The translations under genes were made by a program, and so were the position numbers. Shown here piece after piece: positions 8,090-17,034 of a stretch of 64,000 bases of DNA (within the stretch, counting starts at the first letter, position 1; every line of letters begins with the position of its first letter). The stretch comes from Enterococcus moraviensis ATCC BAA-383 (lineage in GTDB: Bacteria; Bacillota; Bacilli; Lactobacillales; Enterococcaceae): assembly GCF_000407445.1 (NCBI RefSeq), contig NZ_ASWB01000004.1, positions 124,001 through 188,000 of the forward strand. Direction: 5' to 3'. The notes below the pieces were generated by a model. The model had not been told where the DNA came from. It worked only from the letters and a program-made list of their open reading frames with translations, and ran no database searches.

Positions 8090-8812
8090 ATGTACAACAT
8101 AGGAATCATACAAGAAAAAGAACAAAAAGCTAATACATATTCTGGAAACTTAAATACGAAGACGTATCGCTTATATTCGTTAAAAATGGAAGATATTTTT
8201 AAGGAAGCTTTAAAAATGGATGCGCTGATAATTGAAGAGTCGACAGCTGTAGATTTAAAAGAGACTTGTGAATTAATTCTAGAACTTAGACGTAATTTTA
8301 AATCATTGATTTGGATCATGTGTAAAAGAATATCTCAAACCAATAAGATTGTATATCTTCAATTAGGGGCTGATGGAGTATCTGGTGAAGAAGAACAAGA
8401 AGAAGCGATTCTTCAATTTTCAAATATATTAAATAGAATAAAAGATGAACGTGAAAATTTAGACGAAACAGTGACTAACGGACAAGAGAATGCAAATAAT
8501 AGGCATCTGGAGTTGGTTCAAAATAATTTAAGTATTATTTTGGCAGGAAAAGAGATTAGTCTTACTAGATTGGAATTTCAAACGATCAGATTCTTATTAG
8601 AACACATTGGAAAAGCAGTCACGTATGAAGAACTTTATAAGAATGTTTGGCAAAATGATTTTAGTAACGAGAAAAAAGGGACGAAACAATATCGAATTAG
8701 TAATTTGATTTTCCTTTTGCGCAAGAAATTAGAAATAGATCCAGCTCAACCAAGTTATATTAAAACAATTCGTTCGAAAGGGTATATGTTTGTTGATGGT
8801 AACAAAGTTTAG
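8090..8812 (+). CDS. Orphan PhoB/OmpR-type winged-helix regulator, paralogue of 758-1483
   Basis: 240 aa, about half identical to the first copy by eye and sharing its opening MYNIGII. The pseudo-receiver again has DALIIEES, so Glu replaces the phospho-Asp. The C-terminal winged helix carries LTRLEFQTIRFLLEHIGKAV and KQYRISNLIFLLRKK, ending IKTIRSKGYMFV. Ribosome site AGAAAGGAAAATGAT. It stands immediately upstream of the WxL operon, as its paralogue stands upstream of the SipW operon. I infer that each controls its own cluster, possibly with cross-talk. Confidence 0.8.
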   Translation: MYNIGIIQEKEQKANTYSGNLNTKTYRLYSLKMEDIFKEALKMDALIIEESTAVDLKETCELILELRRNFKSLIWIMCKRISQTNKIVYLQLGADGVSGEEEQEEAILQFSNILNRIKDERENLDETVTNGQENANNRHLELVQNNLSIILAGKEISLTRLEFQTIRFLLEHIGKAVTYEELYKNVWQNDFSNEKKGTKQYRISNLIFLLRKKLEIDPAQPSYIKTIRSKGYMFVDGNKV

Positions 8813-8998
8813 GCAAAATATGTTCTAGCAGTTGATTTATGAAATACATAAGTGCGAGTTTTGAAAATAAAATTGATTTCCTTTTTTCATTGATATAGCC
8901 CAACAATTATCTAGTTTTATTGAGACTATACAAGAAAAAATCGAAATAAATGTGTTTTACTTTGAAATACAAAAGACTAGCAAGAAAGGAGGAAAAAG

Positions 8999-11900
8999 AT
9001 GAAAAATAAAAAGATATGTTTTTTAAGTAGCTTAATCGTCCTTTCAGGGATGATACTAGGTTCGCATACTGCTAAAGCTGAAGTTCCAACATGGCCAGAT
9101 TGGGACGGTAATCCGAAAACAGGATGGCAAAAAGTCGCAGATCCTGTTAGAACAGATATCACTTCGTGGCTCAATAATCCAGATAAAAATATCATAGTTG
9201 GTGACAAGAACAAGGCGCTAGCAACGGTTGCTACAGGTTTTTCTCCTGGTGGAGTTAAAAGAGCTACTGCTTATCCCTCGGAAGATACCTATTTTCTTAG
9301 AAGGAGAGTGGATATACCATTCATAGAGTTTTTGCCTAAAAGTGTTGGATTAAATTTAGGAATACCATACAAACGAGCATCTTTAGGAAGAAACGTTGAC
9401 TTAGGGCAAAGTGGGGCTGTAAGACCTGCTTGGAATCTTAATTTAAAATCTTTAGGATTAGTTTTTGCTGTAGAGGACGATGTTAGTACAATTCAAGAAG
9501 CTTCGATGGGAAAAATTACGAAGTACGACCTATCACCAGAGGAGCCGACAATAGATCGTACAACATTTAAGGTCTATACAAAGGAGGTATCCAGAGTTAA
9601 TTTAGTCAATGGTTTTACGATGACTGCATTAAAATATGTATATGAAGTGACTATTAAAGATAGACAAGGTGATTCTTATCGTGTTCAAGTTGACCAATCT
9701 TATTTTCCTTCAAAAGATGGACGAGTAAGAGTAAGCTTTGATATTAAAAATATCGGTGATAAGGTGATTCCTAAATTGATGGTTGGGTATAATTATACAC
9801 CAGAAGTGAAATTTACTAACTATAATATCAATAATACTCCGAATGGTTCTGGTATCCCTGGTACAGTCAAATATTTAGGGAAAAATTTGGGTGTTTACGC
9901 TGTTGATGGCGAAGGAATCTATCGAGCAGAAATTTATCCAACCTTTGATAGATATGGAGCGGATAGTTGGGCAGTTTGGGCAGAACCATTTATTGGTACG
10001 TATGGAATGGGCAGCCGAGACAGTTCTGTTTTTATGAAAGGATTTGATGATCCAAGCGATTTGTTTTCTAAAGGACAAGAAGATAAGGGAATAGTCAAAG
10101 ATACGCCTATTAATGATGAGCCCAAAACGAATGTTGAAGGTGGTTCCGATACAACCATAAGTATGAAGTGGAATCCTCAAGATCTAGCAGTTGGAGACAC
10201 AAGAAATACGGCATGGATATATGGTTCAGAGATCAAGGATATTTATCCGCTTTTGAACCTAATTGATGAGGATCGAAAATATGCTGTAGCAAAAGATGGG
10301 GAAGCTAATGCAATCCTTAGAGGAACTTGGAGAACTTATGAAACCATTACTGGAGCGATCAAATATACAATCGATGATGGAGAAGAACATTCACTTCATG
10401 TTCATTACGATTCAGAAAATGATATGGGAAGCATAGAACTTTTTGAGATTCCTTTAACGTTTAAACCGACAGCTGATCATACAGTGAAGATATACATGGA
10501 AGATGCTGAGAAACGTAAGACTGATATTAAAACAATCGTCTACTCGTTTGACTATCCTGAACCAAAGCTTAATGGGACATCGTCAATCAAGGTCAATAAT
10601 AAAGTTAGCAATAAGATAGCAATTGGCGGAGAATTTACCTACAACATGAATTTAGCAATGCAGACGCCGTATTCGAAACTATTTGGCAACAAAGCTTCAA
10701 TCCCAATTGATACCACAATCATTGATCCTACATCACTGAAGGATATTTCAATTACTGATGGGAATAAAGTAGTTAAAGGAATGTTCAATTCTATTGGAAA
10801 GACGTTAGATTTTACTTTTGACGATGACATTCTTGCAGATGGTTCATTACAAGCTCAATTTACTGGAAAAATTATTGATTCTGACTCTTTAATTGGAGAG
10901 AGCTTGGTTATAACTCCGAGTGAAGTAATAGGCAAATCAGGTGTTGAAACTGATTTTAAAGATTATTCGATGCCGATAGCTGATCTACCACAAGCGACAG
11001 CAACGATCGTCTCTAAAGTATCAGCAATCAATATACGTTATTTAATAGAAGGAACAACTACACCGCTAGGAGATGAACTGTCAAAGGAAGGCTTGATTGG
11101 TAGCTCAGACAGTATTCCATCCAAAGTTTTTACAGGCTATCTATTAAGTAAAATCATGATTGATGGTGTTGAACAAAAACCACTGACTGATCCAGTTTCA
11201 ATCGAATACGGTGAGACCTCAGAAGTGATTTTTTATTATCAAGTAAAGCCAATTTTGGAAACAAGTTTAGCTATTTCTTTACCAGAAATTTCAGAAGGTG
11301 GAAAGGTAACATTTACATCAACCTTTAAAAATACTGCGACAGCACCATCAGATTTAACGGATGTACTGTATGAAACGACAGAAGTATTCCCTAAAAATGT
11401 CACTGTTGATTTAGACAGCGTAAAACTGAATGGGCAGCATTTGGAAGCTAAGGCAGCTATTGTTGATAATAGTGGTAAATTAAAGGTCAATTTAGGGGAT
11501 TTAAAATCAGGTGTTGACTACACACTAACGTATGATGTTGTTTCTACAATTACTACACCACCATTAGCAAACGTTTTAGAAGTCAAGCAAGCCTATACAC
11601 TTAGCGGGAAATCGGCAGATAAAACCACTGTTAGAGCTAGCTCTGGAGAAGTGAAAATATTCACAATAAAACCAAGAGTTGCAGATATCGCTGTGCAGTA
11701 TTTAGAAGAGGAAACAGAAACTGAACTTGCGCAAGAACAACTAAAACAGGGCGTTATTGGTGAAGAAACTACGTTTATTGCAAAGACAATTAAAGGATAT
11801 GTACTAAGTAAAGTCATTATTGATAGTGATGAACAACCACTTTCAAGCGTTGTTAAAGTGAAGTATGGTGAACATTCTACTGTCCGATTTTACTACAAAG

Positions 11901-12325
11901 GAGTTCTAGAGTTTTCTTCCGTTCCAAGTACAATGAACTTCGGAACGAAAGCATTGGATGGTAATGAAATTAGAGTGAACCAACCAAGCTATGATGCTCC
12001 TTTAGTCGTTAGCGACAGCCGTTCTGATAAAAAATCATGGACGTTAAAAGCGAAAATAACAACACCTTTAACCAATGAAAATGGCAAGATTATTGTAGGA
12101 GCGATCCGCTATAAGAGCCCTGAAAGTGATGAGTTCCCATTAAATGAGGGAACACAAACGTTATTGACGGCTTCAAACACTGAAACTTATGATGTTAGTG
12201 CAACTTGGGGTGCTTTAAAAGACAGCCCTGGTTTCAAATTTGAATTACCAGCAGTCAAAGTAAAAGAGTTAGGTAAGTACAAAGGAATGATCGAATATTC
12301 CTTAGAAGATACCTACAAGCCATAA
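8999..12325 (+). CDS. Large surface adhesin with MucBP repeats and C-terminal WxL-like domain
   Basis: 1108 aa, ribosome site AAAGGAGG. Signal peptide to about residue 28 (SHTAKA). A large N-terminal region (about 30-450) of unknown fold is followed by Ig-like segments. Two MucBP-type repeats follow: one near 670-755 (IRYLIEGTTTPLGDEL...GYLLSKIMIDG) and one near 900-970 (VQYLEEETETELAQEQL...GYVLSKVIIDS), with a DUF11-like domain between them. The last ~170 residues are a WxL-type domain. It has the first motif (SWTLKAKI), but the second Trp motif is replaced by YSL in IEYSLEDTYKP. WxL proteins bind peptidoglycan non-covalently and work with DUF916 partners, one of which is encoded downstream. 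Likely host- or matrix-binding adhesin. Confidence 0.75.
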   Translation: MKNKKICFLSSLIVLSGMILGSHTAKAEVPTWPDWDGNPKTGWQKVADPVRTDITSWLNNPDKNIIVGDKNKALATVATGFSPGGVKRATAYPSEDTYFLRRRVDIPFIEFLPKSVGLNLGIPYKRASLGRNVDLGQSGAVRPAWNLNLKSLGLVFAVEDDVSTIQEASMGKITKYDLSPEEPTIDRTTFKVYTKEVSRVNLVNGFTMTALKYVYEVTIKDRQGDSYRVQVDQSYFPSKDGRVRVSFDIKNIGDKVIPKLMVGYNYTPEVKFTNYNINNTPNGSGIPGTVKYLGKNLGVYAVDGEGIYRAEIYPTFDRYGADSWAVWAEPFIGTYGMGSRDSSVFMKGFDDPSDLFSKGQEDKGIVKDTPINDEPKTNVEGGSDTTISMKWNPQDLAVGDTRNTAWIYGSEIKDIYPLLNLIDEDRKYAVAKDGEANAILRGTWRTYETITGAIKYTIDDGEEHSLHVHYDSENDMGSIELFEIPLTFKPTADHTVKIYMEDAEKRKTDIKTIVYSFDYPEPKLNGTSSIKVNNKVSNKIAIGGEFTYNMNLAMQTPYSKLFGNKASIPIDTTIIDPTSLKDISITDGNKVVKGMFNSIGKTLDFTFDDDILADGSLQAQFTGKIIDSDSLIGESLVITPSEVIGKSGVETDFKDYSMPIADLPQATATIVSKVSAINIRYLIEGTTTPLGDELSKEGLIGSSDSIPSKVFTGYLLSKIMIDGVEQKPLTDPVSIEYGETSEVIFYYQVKPILETSLAISLPEISEGGKVTFTSTFKNTATAPSDLTDVLYETTEVFPKNVTVDLDSVKLNGQHLEAKAAIVDNSGKLKVNLGDLKSGVDYTLTYDVVSTITTPPLANVLEVKQAYTLSGKSADKTTVRASSGEVKIFTIKPRVADIAVQYLEEETETELAQEQLKQGVIGEETTFIAKTIKGYVLSKVIIDSDEQPLSSVVKVKYGEHSTVRFYYKGVLEFSSVPSTMNFGTKALDGNEIRVNQPSYDAPLVVSDSRSDKKSWTLKAKITTPLTNENGKIIVGAIRYKSPESDEFPLNEGTQTLLTASNTETYDVSATWGALKDSPGFKFELPAVKVKELGKYKGMIEYSLEDTYKP

Positions 12326-12336
12326 CGGAGGGGAAA

Positions 12337-12717
12337 ATGAAAAATAAATCATTTTATATACGAGTAGTAACCTCTGTATTTTTCTTAGGAATGTTAAGTA
12401 TGATGGGTATTCAAGCAGTGGCACAAGAAAATGGTGGTGCTATCGGAACTAAAGGAGAAATTATTCTTCAAGAAGAAACCGCCCCATCATCAGAAACGTC
12501 AGCAAGTACAACGGATACGGCAAGTGTTACTACAAAATCAGGTCCTTCAGGAATAGCATCAAGCAAATCTAAACCCAAAGGTAGGTATCCATCTACCGGT
12601 GAATTAGCAAAAACAAGTTTATCTATTGCTGGCCTAATCTCACTGATTGCAGCTTTACTTCTATTTATTTGGAAGCGAAAAAGCAAAAGGAAAGGGGTTA
12701 AGGAGGATGAAGTATAA
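12337..12717 (+). CDS. Small sortase-anchored protein of the WxL operon (YPSTG signal)
   Basis: 126 aa. Signal peptide to about residue 30 (QAVA-QE), a short Ser/Thr-rich mature part (SSETSASTTDTASVTT), the sorting motif RYPSTGE at about 87, a membrane helix, and a WKRKSKRKG tail. Small LPXTG-class proteins like this are regular members of WxL operons. The motif has Tyr in place of Leu, echoing FPSTG in the fibre operon. It overlaps the next gene by 11 bases. Confidence 0.7.
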   Translation: MKNKSFYIRVVTSVFFLGMLSMMGIQAVAQENGGAIGTKGEIILQEETAPSSETSASTTDTASVTTKSGPSGIASSKSKPKGRYPSTGELAKTSLSIAGLISLIAALLLFIWKRKSKRKGVKEDEV

Positions 12718-13510
12718 GCTAATTAATACAGCGCTAGTACTTTTATTGGGAAGTTGTAATTTTTCACAAGTATACTGGGCACAAGAGTCAAAGTTAGGGA
12801 CCGGTGATATTGAGTTCTCAGGAAAAGAAGACCCCAATCTGAAAATTAGACATCCAGAAACATTAGAAGATGCTGATCCAGGTGTTATTGCTAGCACTAC
12901 AGGTGCTTTGAGAATTGATTTTGCTCCACAGTTGTCTTTCGATATAGGCGGTATTTCTAAAAAAGATGCTAAGTATTTAGTAAATGCCCAGCTATATAAA
13001 GGTGAGATGGAACCAAGTGGGAATTTTGTTCAGGTGTCAGATTATCGTGGGAGTACAACTGGTTGGAAATTACAAGTACGTCAAGAAAGTCAATTTCAGC
13101 AAAGTGATCGGCCGGAAAATCAATTAAATGGTGCAGTACTTTCCTTTGATAAAGCGTGGACGAATACTTCGGCAGAAAATCCAAGTGATGCACCTTTGGT
13201 TTCTAAAGAGGTTGTTCAAATGAACAATATTGGTGATACATACACCCTTGCCGATGCTACGGTTAAACATAGTGTTGGAGCTGGCACTTGGAACATTGTA
13301 TTTGGTGCATCAAAAGATAATATCAACGACCAGGATGCAACATTAAGTCCGCGTTTAAATAAAAATGGGAAAGTAATGACTGACCCGGACTTCAATAATC
13401 AAGAAGTCTACATGAATAGTGCCATCAATTTATCCATCCCCGGAGAAACTAAAAAGGTACCGGGAGCTTATTCAACGGTGTTAACTTGGATTATAGCCGA
13501 GTTGCCATAG
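12707..13510 (+). CDS. WxL domain surface protein
   Basis: 267 aa from the ATG at 12707 (KYKLINTALVLLLG signal peptide). An upstream in-frame start at 12647 would add residues encoded inside the preceding gene and is less likely. AGGAGG directly abuts the ATG, too close to act, so the AAAGGGG nine bases away is the likelier ribosome site. The mature protein has the classic WxL layout: LRIDFAPQLSFDIGGI, first motif TGWKLQVRQ, a GTWNIVFG segment, and the C-terminal LTWIIAELP. Binds cell wall non-covalently, probably in complex with the neighbouring WxL and DUF916 proteins. Confidence 0.8.
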   Translation: MKYKLINTALVLLLGSCNFSQVYWAQESKLGTGDIEFSGKEDPNLKIRHPETLEDADPGVIASTTGALRIDFAPQLSFDIGGISKKDAKYLVNAQLYKGEMEPSGNFVQVSDYRGSTTGWKLQVRQESQFQQSDRPENQLNGAVLSFDKAWTNTSAENPSDAPLVSKEVVQMNNIGDTYTLADATVKHSVGAGTWNIVFGASKDNINDQDATLSPRLNKNGKVMTDPDFNNQEVYMNSAINLSIPGETKKVPGAYSTVLTWIIAELP

Positions 13511-13542
13511 ATCAAACACACATAAAATAGGAGGAAACACAA

Positions 13543-14382
13543 ATGAAATTAACACACAAATTATGCGGCGCTGCATTATTAGCAGTAGCTGGGGTAGCAG
13601 TAGCTCTACCGAACAACACGAAAGCAACAGATGGTGACCCTCGTTCTGCAGGAGCGGATATCGAATTTACTTCAACTGAGATCACTGCAGAAAAACCTGA
13701 TCCAAACCACAGTGGTTCTGGTGATGGCGTTCCTGGAAATAGCTCAGATCTTCCTTGGACAGATGCTAAAGGATTCGGGGTTTCTGCTGTAACACGTTTA
13801 GAATTCAGTAAACACGCAATTGTACAAGATGGTAAAGATCAACCTTATCAAGCTAAAAAATGGGTATCAACTGACGAAGCTGGTGAAGCGATTGAAAATG
13901 CTAACTTTGTTTCATTTGAAGATCTACGTGTCATTGATGATCACAGCTACAAAATTACTGCAAAAATTGCAAAACCATTTACAAACTCAAGAAAAGCTGC
14001 TAATGGCAAAGACGTATCCTACACATTAGATGGGACAACCTTGGCATATAGTAATATGACTTTGAGCTCAACAAATGGTGCTCCAGCTGAGGCATATCCA
14101 ACAACTGGGTTACAAGAAGGCGCTACTTTATCATATGATAAGACAACTGGAGGAGCTCCAGTGGTAATGTTAGATAACACCAACACAGCAAGCTTAGACC
14201 AATATGAAAAAGGTGCTGGTAAATATAACCTGTACTTTGGTCAATATGGTTCCACAGAAAAAGACCCAGAAAAATCAGTTTTATTAACAATTCCAACAAG
14301 CAAAAATATTATGCAAGAAGGTAAATATAGCGGAGTTGTTGAATGGACAATGGCATCAATTCCAACGACTCCTAAAGGGTAA
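13543..14382 (+). CDS. WxL-like surface protein with modified first motif
   Basis: 279 aa. Signal peptide to about residue 28 (NNTKA-TD). The fold follows the preceding gene (VTRLEFSKHAIV, SYKITAKIAKPF, GKYNLYFGQ), with the C-terminal EWTMASIP. The first WxL motif carries Tyr (YKI) where Trp is expected; the second keeps Trp. Strong ribosome site AGGAGGAAACACAA. Codon use looks less AT-biased than its neighbours, which may indicate high expression. Likely the abundant small WxL component of the complex. Confidence 0.75.
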   Translation: MKLTHKLCGAALLAVAGVAVALPNNTKATDGDPRSAGADIEFTSTEITAEKPDPNHSGSGDGVPGNSSDLPWTDAKGFGVSAVTRLEFSKHAIVQDGKDQPYQAKKWVSTDEAGEAIENANFVSFEDLRVIDDHSYKITAKIAKPFTNSRKAANGKDVSYTLDGTTLAYSNMTLSSTNGAPAEAYPTTGLQEGATLSYDKTTGGAPVVMLDNTNTASLDQYEKGAGKYNLYFGQYGSTEKDPEKSVLLTIPTSKNIMQEGKYSGVVEWTMASIPTTPKG

Positions 14383-14433
14383 TTACTCCACGATATCGAT
14401 TTTATTGAGAAAAAGGAACAAAAAGCAAGGTGA

Positions 14434-14466
14434 GTCAAGGGGAAACTAACTAGTTTTACCCTTGAC
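14434..14466 (+). terminator. Intra-operon hairpin
   Basis: GTCAAGGGGAAACT...AGTTTTACCCTTGAC forms a long stem, with no T-run after it. It separates the abundant WxL gene from the DUF916 gene and may stabilise or attenuate the transcript. Nothing else is evident in 14383-14553. Confidence 0.5.
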
Positions 14467-14553
14467 TATAAATCAAACATTGACAGGAAAAGTATAGTTG
14501 ACCCGAAGTTCTGTCGCCTTGTTTTATCGCAAGTAAGAAAGGCTAGAATAAAA

Positions 14554-15624
14554 ATGAAAACAACAACAAAGATTTATCTATTTTTATTATACATAGTTTG
14601 TTTAGGGACTTTTTCACAACATGTGTTTGCAGAAGAACAAGTACAAAATCCTGGAGCCTTTACATATAAGGTGATCCATCCAGAAAATCAACGTTCTAAC
14701 GCTGGTTATTTTGATTTACGAATGACTCCAGCTAAAAAACAGACTGTTCAAATCGAAATAAACAATCCTTCAGACAAAGAAGAGGTGACAGTCAGCGTTT
14801 CTCTAAATAGTACAAAAACAAATGCTAATGGAGTTTTAGAATATGGACCATCACTGTTGCAAAAAGATCCGTCTATGAAAAAAGATTTATCCGATATTGC
14901 CAAAGCACCTGAGTCAATTACACTTAAACCAGGGGAAAAGAAAAATTTGGACATTGATATTACAATGCCAAAAGATTCTTATGATGGATTTATATCTGGT
15001 GGTATCCAACTGAAAAGGCAATTGACTGAAGCTGAAAAAAAAGAACGTGAAAAAAAATCAGGGATTCAAAATGAATATGCGTTTATTATTGGGGTGTTAT
15101 TAACTGAAACTGATACAAAAGTTGAACCCAATTTAGAGTTCAATAAGTTCTATGCAGAGTTATCTAATTACCGTAATGCTGTTTTTGCAAGCATCTCTAA
15201 TATTAATTCAGCTTATGTAGATGATATGACGATTGATATGCAAGTCATGAAAAAAGGGTCAACTGAGGTTTTATATGATACGAAAAAAACAACGATGCAA
15301 ATGGCGCCTAATTCAGTAATAAACTTTCCTTTAATTATGAATGGGGATGAAATGGTACCCGGAGAATATACAGGGCATGTACTAGTGACTAGCAATGAAA
15401 AAAAATGGGAATGGACAGAAGGGTTTACAATCAGCAAAGAAGAAGCTGATAAATACAATAAGCAGGATGTTTCAATTACGCAAGAACGCGGCATTGACTG
15501 GAAGCTAATCGTGATGATCGTTTGCGGTATCTTGATTGTTCTATTGGGTATTTTCTTATTTGTTCGCACATTAAATAATAAAAAAACAGAGAAAAAGAGA
15601 AAACAATCTAAGAAAAAGAAATAA
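14554..15624 (+). CDS. DUF916/DUF3324 WxL-partner membrane protein
   Basis: 356 aa. Signal peptide to about residue 26 (HVFA-EE). DUF916-type peptidoglycan-binding region at about 35-150 (FDLRMTPAKKQTVQIEI...ITLKPGEKKNLDIDITMP). DUF3324-type region at about 160-300, including YTGHVLVTSNEKKWEW. One membrane helix near 315-338, then a Lys-rich cytoplasmic tail. In WxL operons this partner holds WxL proteins at the wall and membrane. Family assignment is firm; the exact ligand here is unknown. Confidence 0.85.
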   Translation: MKTTTKIYLFLLYIVCLGTFSQHVFAEEQVQNPGAFTYKVIHPENQRSNAGYFDLRMTPAKKQTVQIEINNPSDKEEVTVSVSLNSTKTNANGVLEYGPSLLQKDPSMKKDLSDIAKAPESITLKPGEKKNLDIDITMPKDSYDGFISGGIQLKRQLTEAEKKEREKKSGIQNEYAFIIGVLLTETDTKVEPNLEFNKFYAELSNYRNAVFASISNINSAYVDDMTIDMQVMKKGSTEVLYDTKKTTMQMAPNSVINFPLIMNGDEMVPGEYTGHVLVTSNEKKWEWTEGFTISKEEADKYNKQDVSITQERGIDWKLIVMIVCGILIVLLGIFLFVRTLNNKKTEKKRKQSKKKK

Positions 15625-15644
15625 TCTAATGGAGGATCGATGAA

Positions 15645-16310
15645 GTGGGGATATTATATTGGTTATTCATTGGTCTGTTAGTTAGTAGTATTCTCCTTAT
15701 ACTTGTGAGTATTTGGTATATCTATTTAGGGATCCAAAGCTCTAGAAAAAGACAGATGTTGAAAATGCGACGTCCTAAAAATAAACAAAAACGTCGGAAG
15801 TTAAAAAAAGAAATATTGCGATTACAAAAACAAAAACAACGTTATATGCGCAGTAGTTTTCTCCTTCTGCTTGTGAGTATTCTGCTAACCATGGGAGCAT
15901 TCTATACAAGGTTCTATCAACAGACATCGTTAAGTGCCAACGATGGTGAAATTATTGTTCAAAGCTATTTTTTAGTAGATTCTATTGAAAAAGATATCCA
16001 AGGTATCCAAAATGGAGCAGACCCAGAAAAATCACAGGAAAAAATCAGAACAATGACGGCATTAATGGTCACTTATGGAAACCTGCCGCCATCTGGTAGT
16101 TTAACAAAAGAGCGACAACAAATGTTGAAAAAATACTATCAAGGAATCCGTGAATTAGGGATGAATTTGAATAGTCAAGCAGCTAGAAGATTGGGAGATC
16201 CTAAAATAGTAGAAGATTATCTATCTGACATCAAACAATTAAAACAAAGCCAACAAAAAATTTTTCAAACATTTAAAGTAAACGAATCCGCTTTAAAGCA
16301 AAAGAAATAG
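15645..16310 (+). CDS. Unknown membrane protein of the WxL operon
   Basis: 221 aa with a GTG start nine bases after GGAGG; the ATG five bases upstream opens a frame that soon stops. Two membrane segments (about 4-28 and 72-92) flank a strongly basic cytoplasmic loop (KNKQKRRKLKKEILRLQKQK). The outer ~125 residues are helical (VDSIEKDIQGIQNG, IKQLKQSQQKIFQTF), possibly coiled coil. I do not recognise the family. Its position before two signal peptidase homologues suggests a role in export or assembly of the surface complex. Confidence 0.6.
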   Translation: MGILYWLFIGLLVSSILLILVSIWYIYLGIQSSRKRQMLKMRRPKNKQKRRKLKKEILRLQKQKQRYMRSSFLLLLVSILLTMGAFYTRFYQQTSLSANDGEIIVQSYFLVDSIEKDIQGIQNGADPEKSQEKIRTMTALMVTYGNLPPSGSLTKERQQMLKKYYQGIRELGMNLNSQAARRLGDPKIVEDYLSDIKQLKQSQQKIFQTFKVNESALKQKK

Positions 16311-16328
16311 CTTGGGAATAGGAGAAAG

Positions 16329-17000
16329 ATGATGAGTGCAACCAAGTCAAAATCGAACCCTTCATCTCAAGCTTTTCCTGTGAAAAAGATTAGTTCAAAA
16401 AAAATAAAACAACGATCTAAATATCCAAGTAAAACGTTCAAAAGGAAAAAAAAGCGACATTCAAGAAGAAAAATAGTGAAAGAGCTGTATCAAACTTTTA
16501 GTATATTCTTTGCTCTTTTGCTACTAATACAAAAAATGACAATTGCTTTACCAAAAGTTGAGGGATATTCTATGATTCCAACATTAGTGGATGGAAATCG
16601 TGTGGTTGTTAATAAGTTTGGTCAGGTGAAAAGATTCAAACTCATTTATTTTAAAGATACAACAGGAAAAATAGGCGCGGTTCGTAGAATAATCGGAATA
16701 CCAGGTGATCGAATCAAGTATAAGAATGATCAATTGTGGATTAACGAACAAGAAGTAGTTGAACGGTTCTTGGAAAACTCAGTACATAAAGTTCAAGAGT
16801 CTACAATGAAATTTACAGACGACTTTACATTGATCCAAGCAATTGGAGTAGAAGCTGTTCCGATGGGGAAATATTTTGTCATGGGAGATAATCGACCTTT
16901 TTCAACAGATAGCCGAGTCTATGGTCTAATCGATGAAAGTCAGGTCGTTGGAACGGCAGAATGGTTGCTGTTTCCGCTGTGTAAATTAGACTATTTTTAA
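16329..17000 (+). CDS. Signal peptidase I homologue lacking the catalytic Lys
   Basis: About 223 aa, S26 family. A Lys/Arg-rich cytoplasmic start (1-50) and one membrane helix (about 52-72) precede the catalytic domain. The Ser motif is intact: Ser81 in GYSMIPT. The second box reads VRRIIGIPGD, so the general-base Lys is Arg119; the neighbour has VKRVIGIPGD. The box E-like GDNRPFSTDSRVYG is conserved. Loss of the Lys should abolish normal Ser-Lys catalysis. Signal-peptidase-like proteins without catalytic residues act in pilus assembly in streptococcal pilus islands (SipA type), which is a possible model. It lies in tandem with an intact homologue. Confidence 0.75.
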   Translation: MMSATKSKSNPSSQAFPVKKISSKKIKQRSKYPSKTFKRKKKRHSRRKIVKELYQTFSIFFALLLLIQKMTIALPKVEGYSMIPTLVDGNRVVVNKFGQVKRFKLIYFKDTTGKIGAVRRIIGIPGDRIKYKNDQLWINEQEVVERFLENSVHKVQESTMKFTDDFTLIQAIGVEAVPMGKYFVMGDNRPFSTDSRVYGLIDESQVVGTAEWLLFPLCKLDYF

Positions 17001-17034
17001 CAGTATTTTATTTTTATAGAAAAGAAGGAGCGCT

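Noticed and set aside
12647-12706. Upstream start for the 267-aa WxL protein
   Set aside because: It would lie inside the anchor region of the preceding gene and put a non-signal sequence before a clear signal peptide.
14480-14498. TTGACA...TATAGT as a promoter before the DUF916 gene
   Set aside because: The two hexamers are only seven bases apart, far too close.
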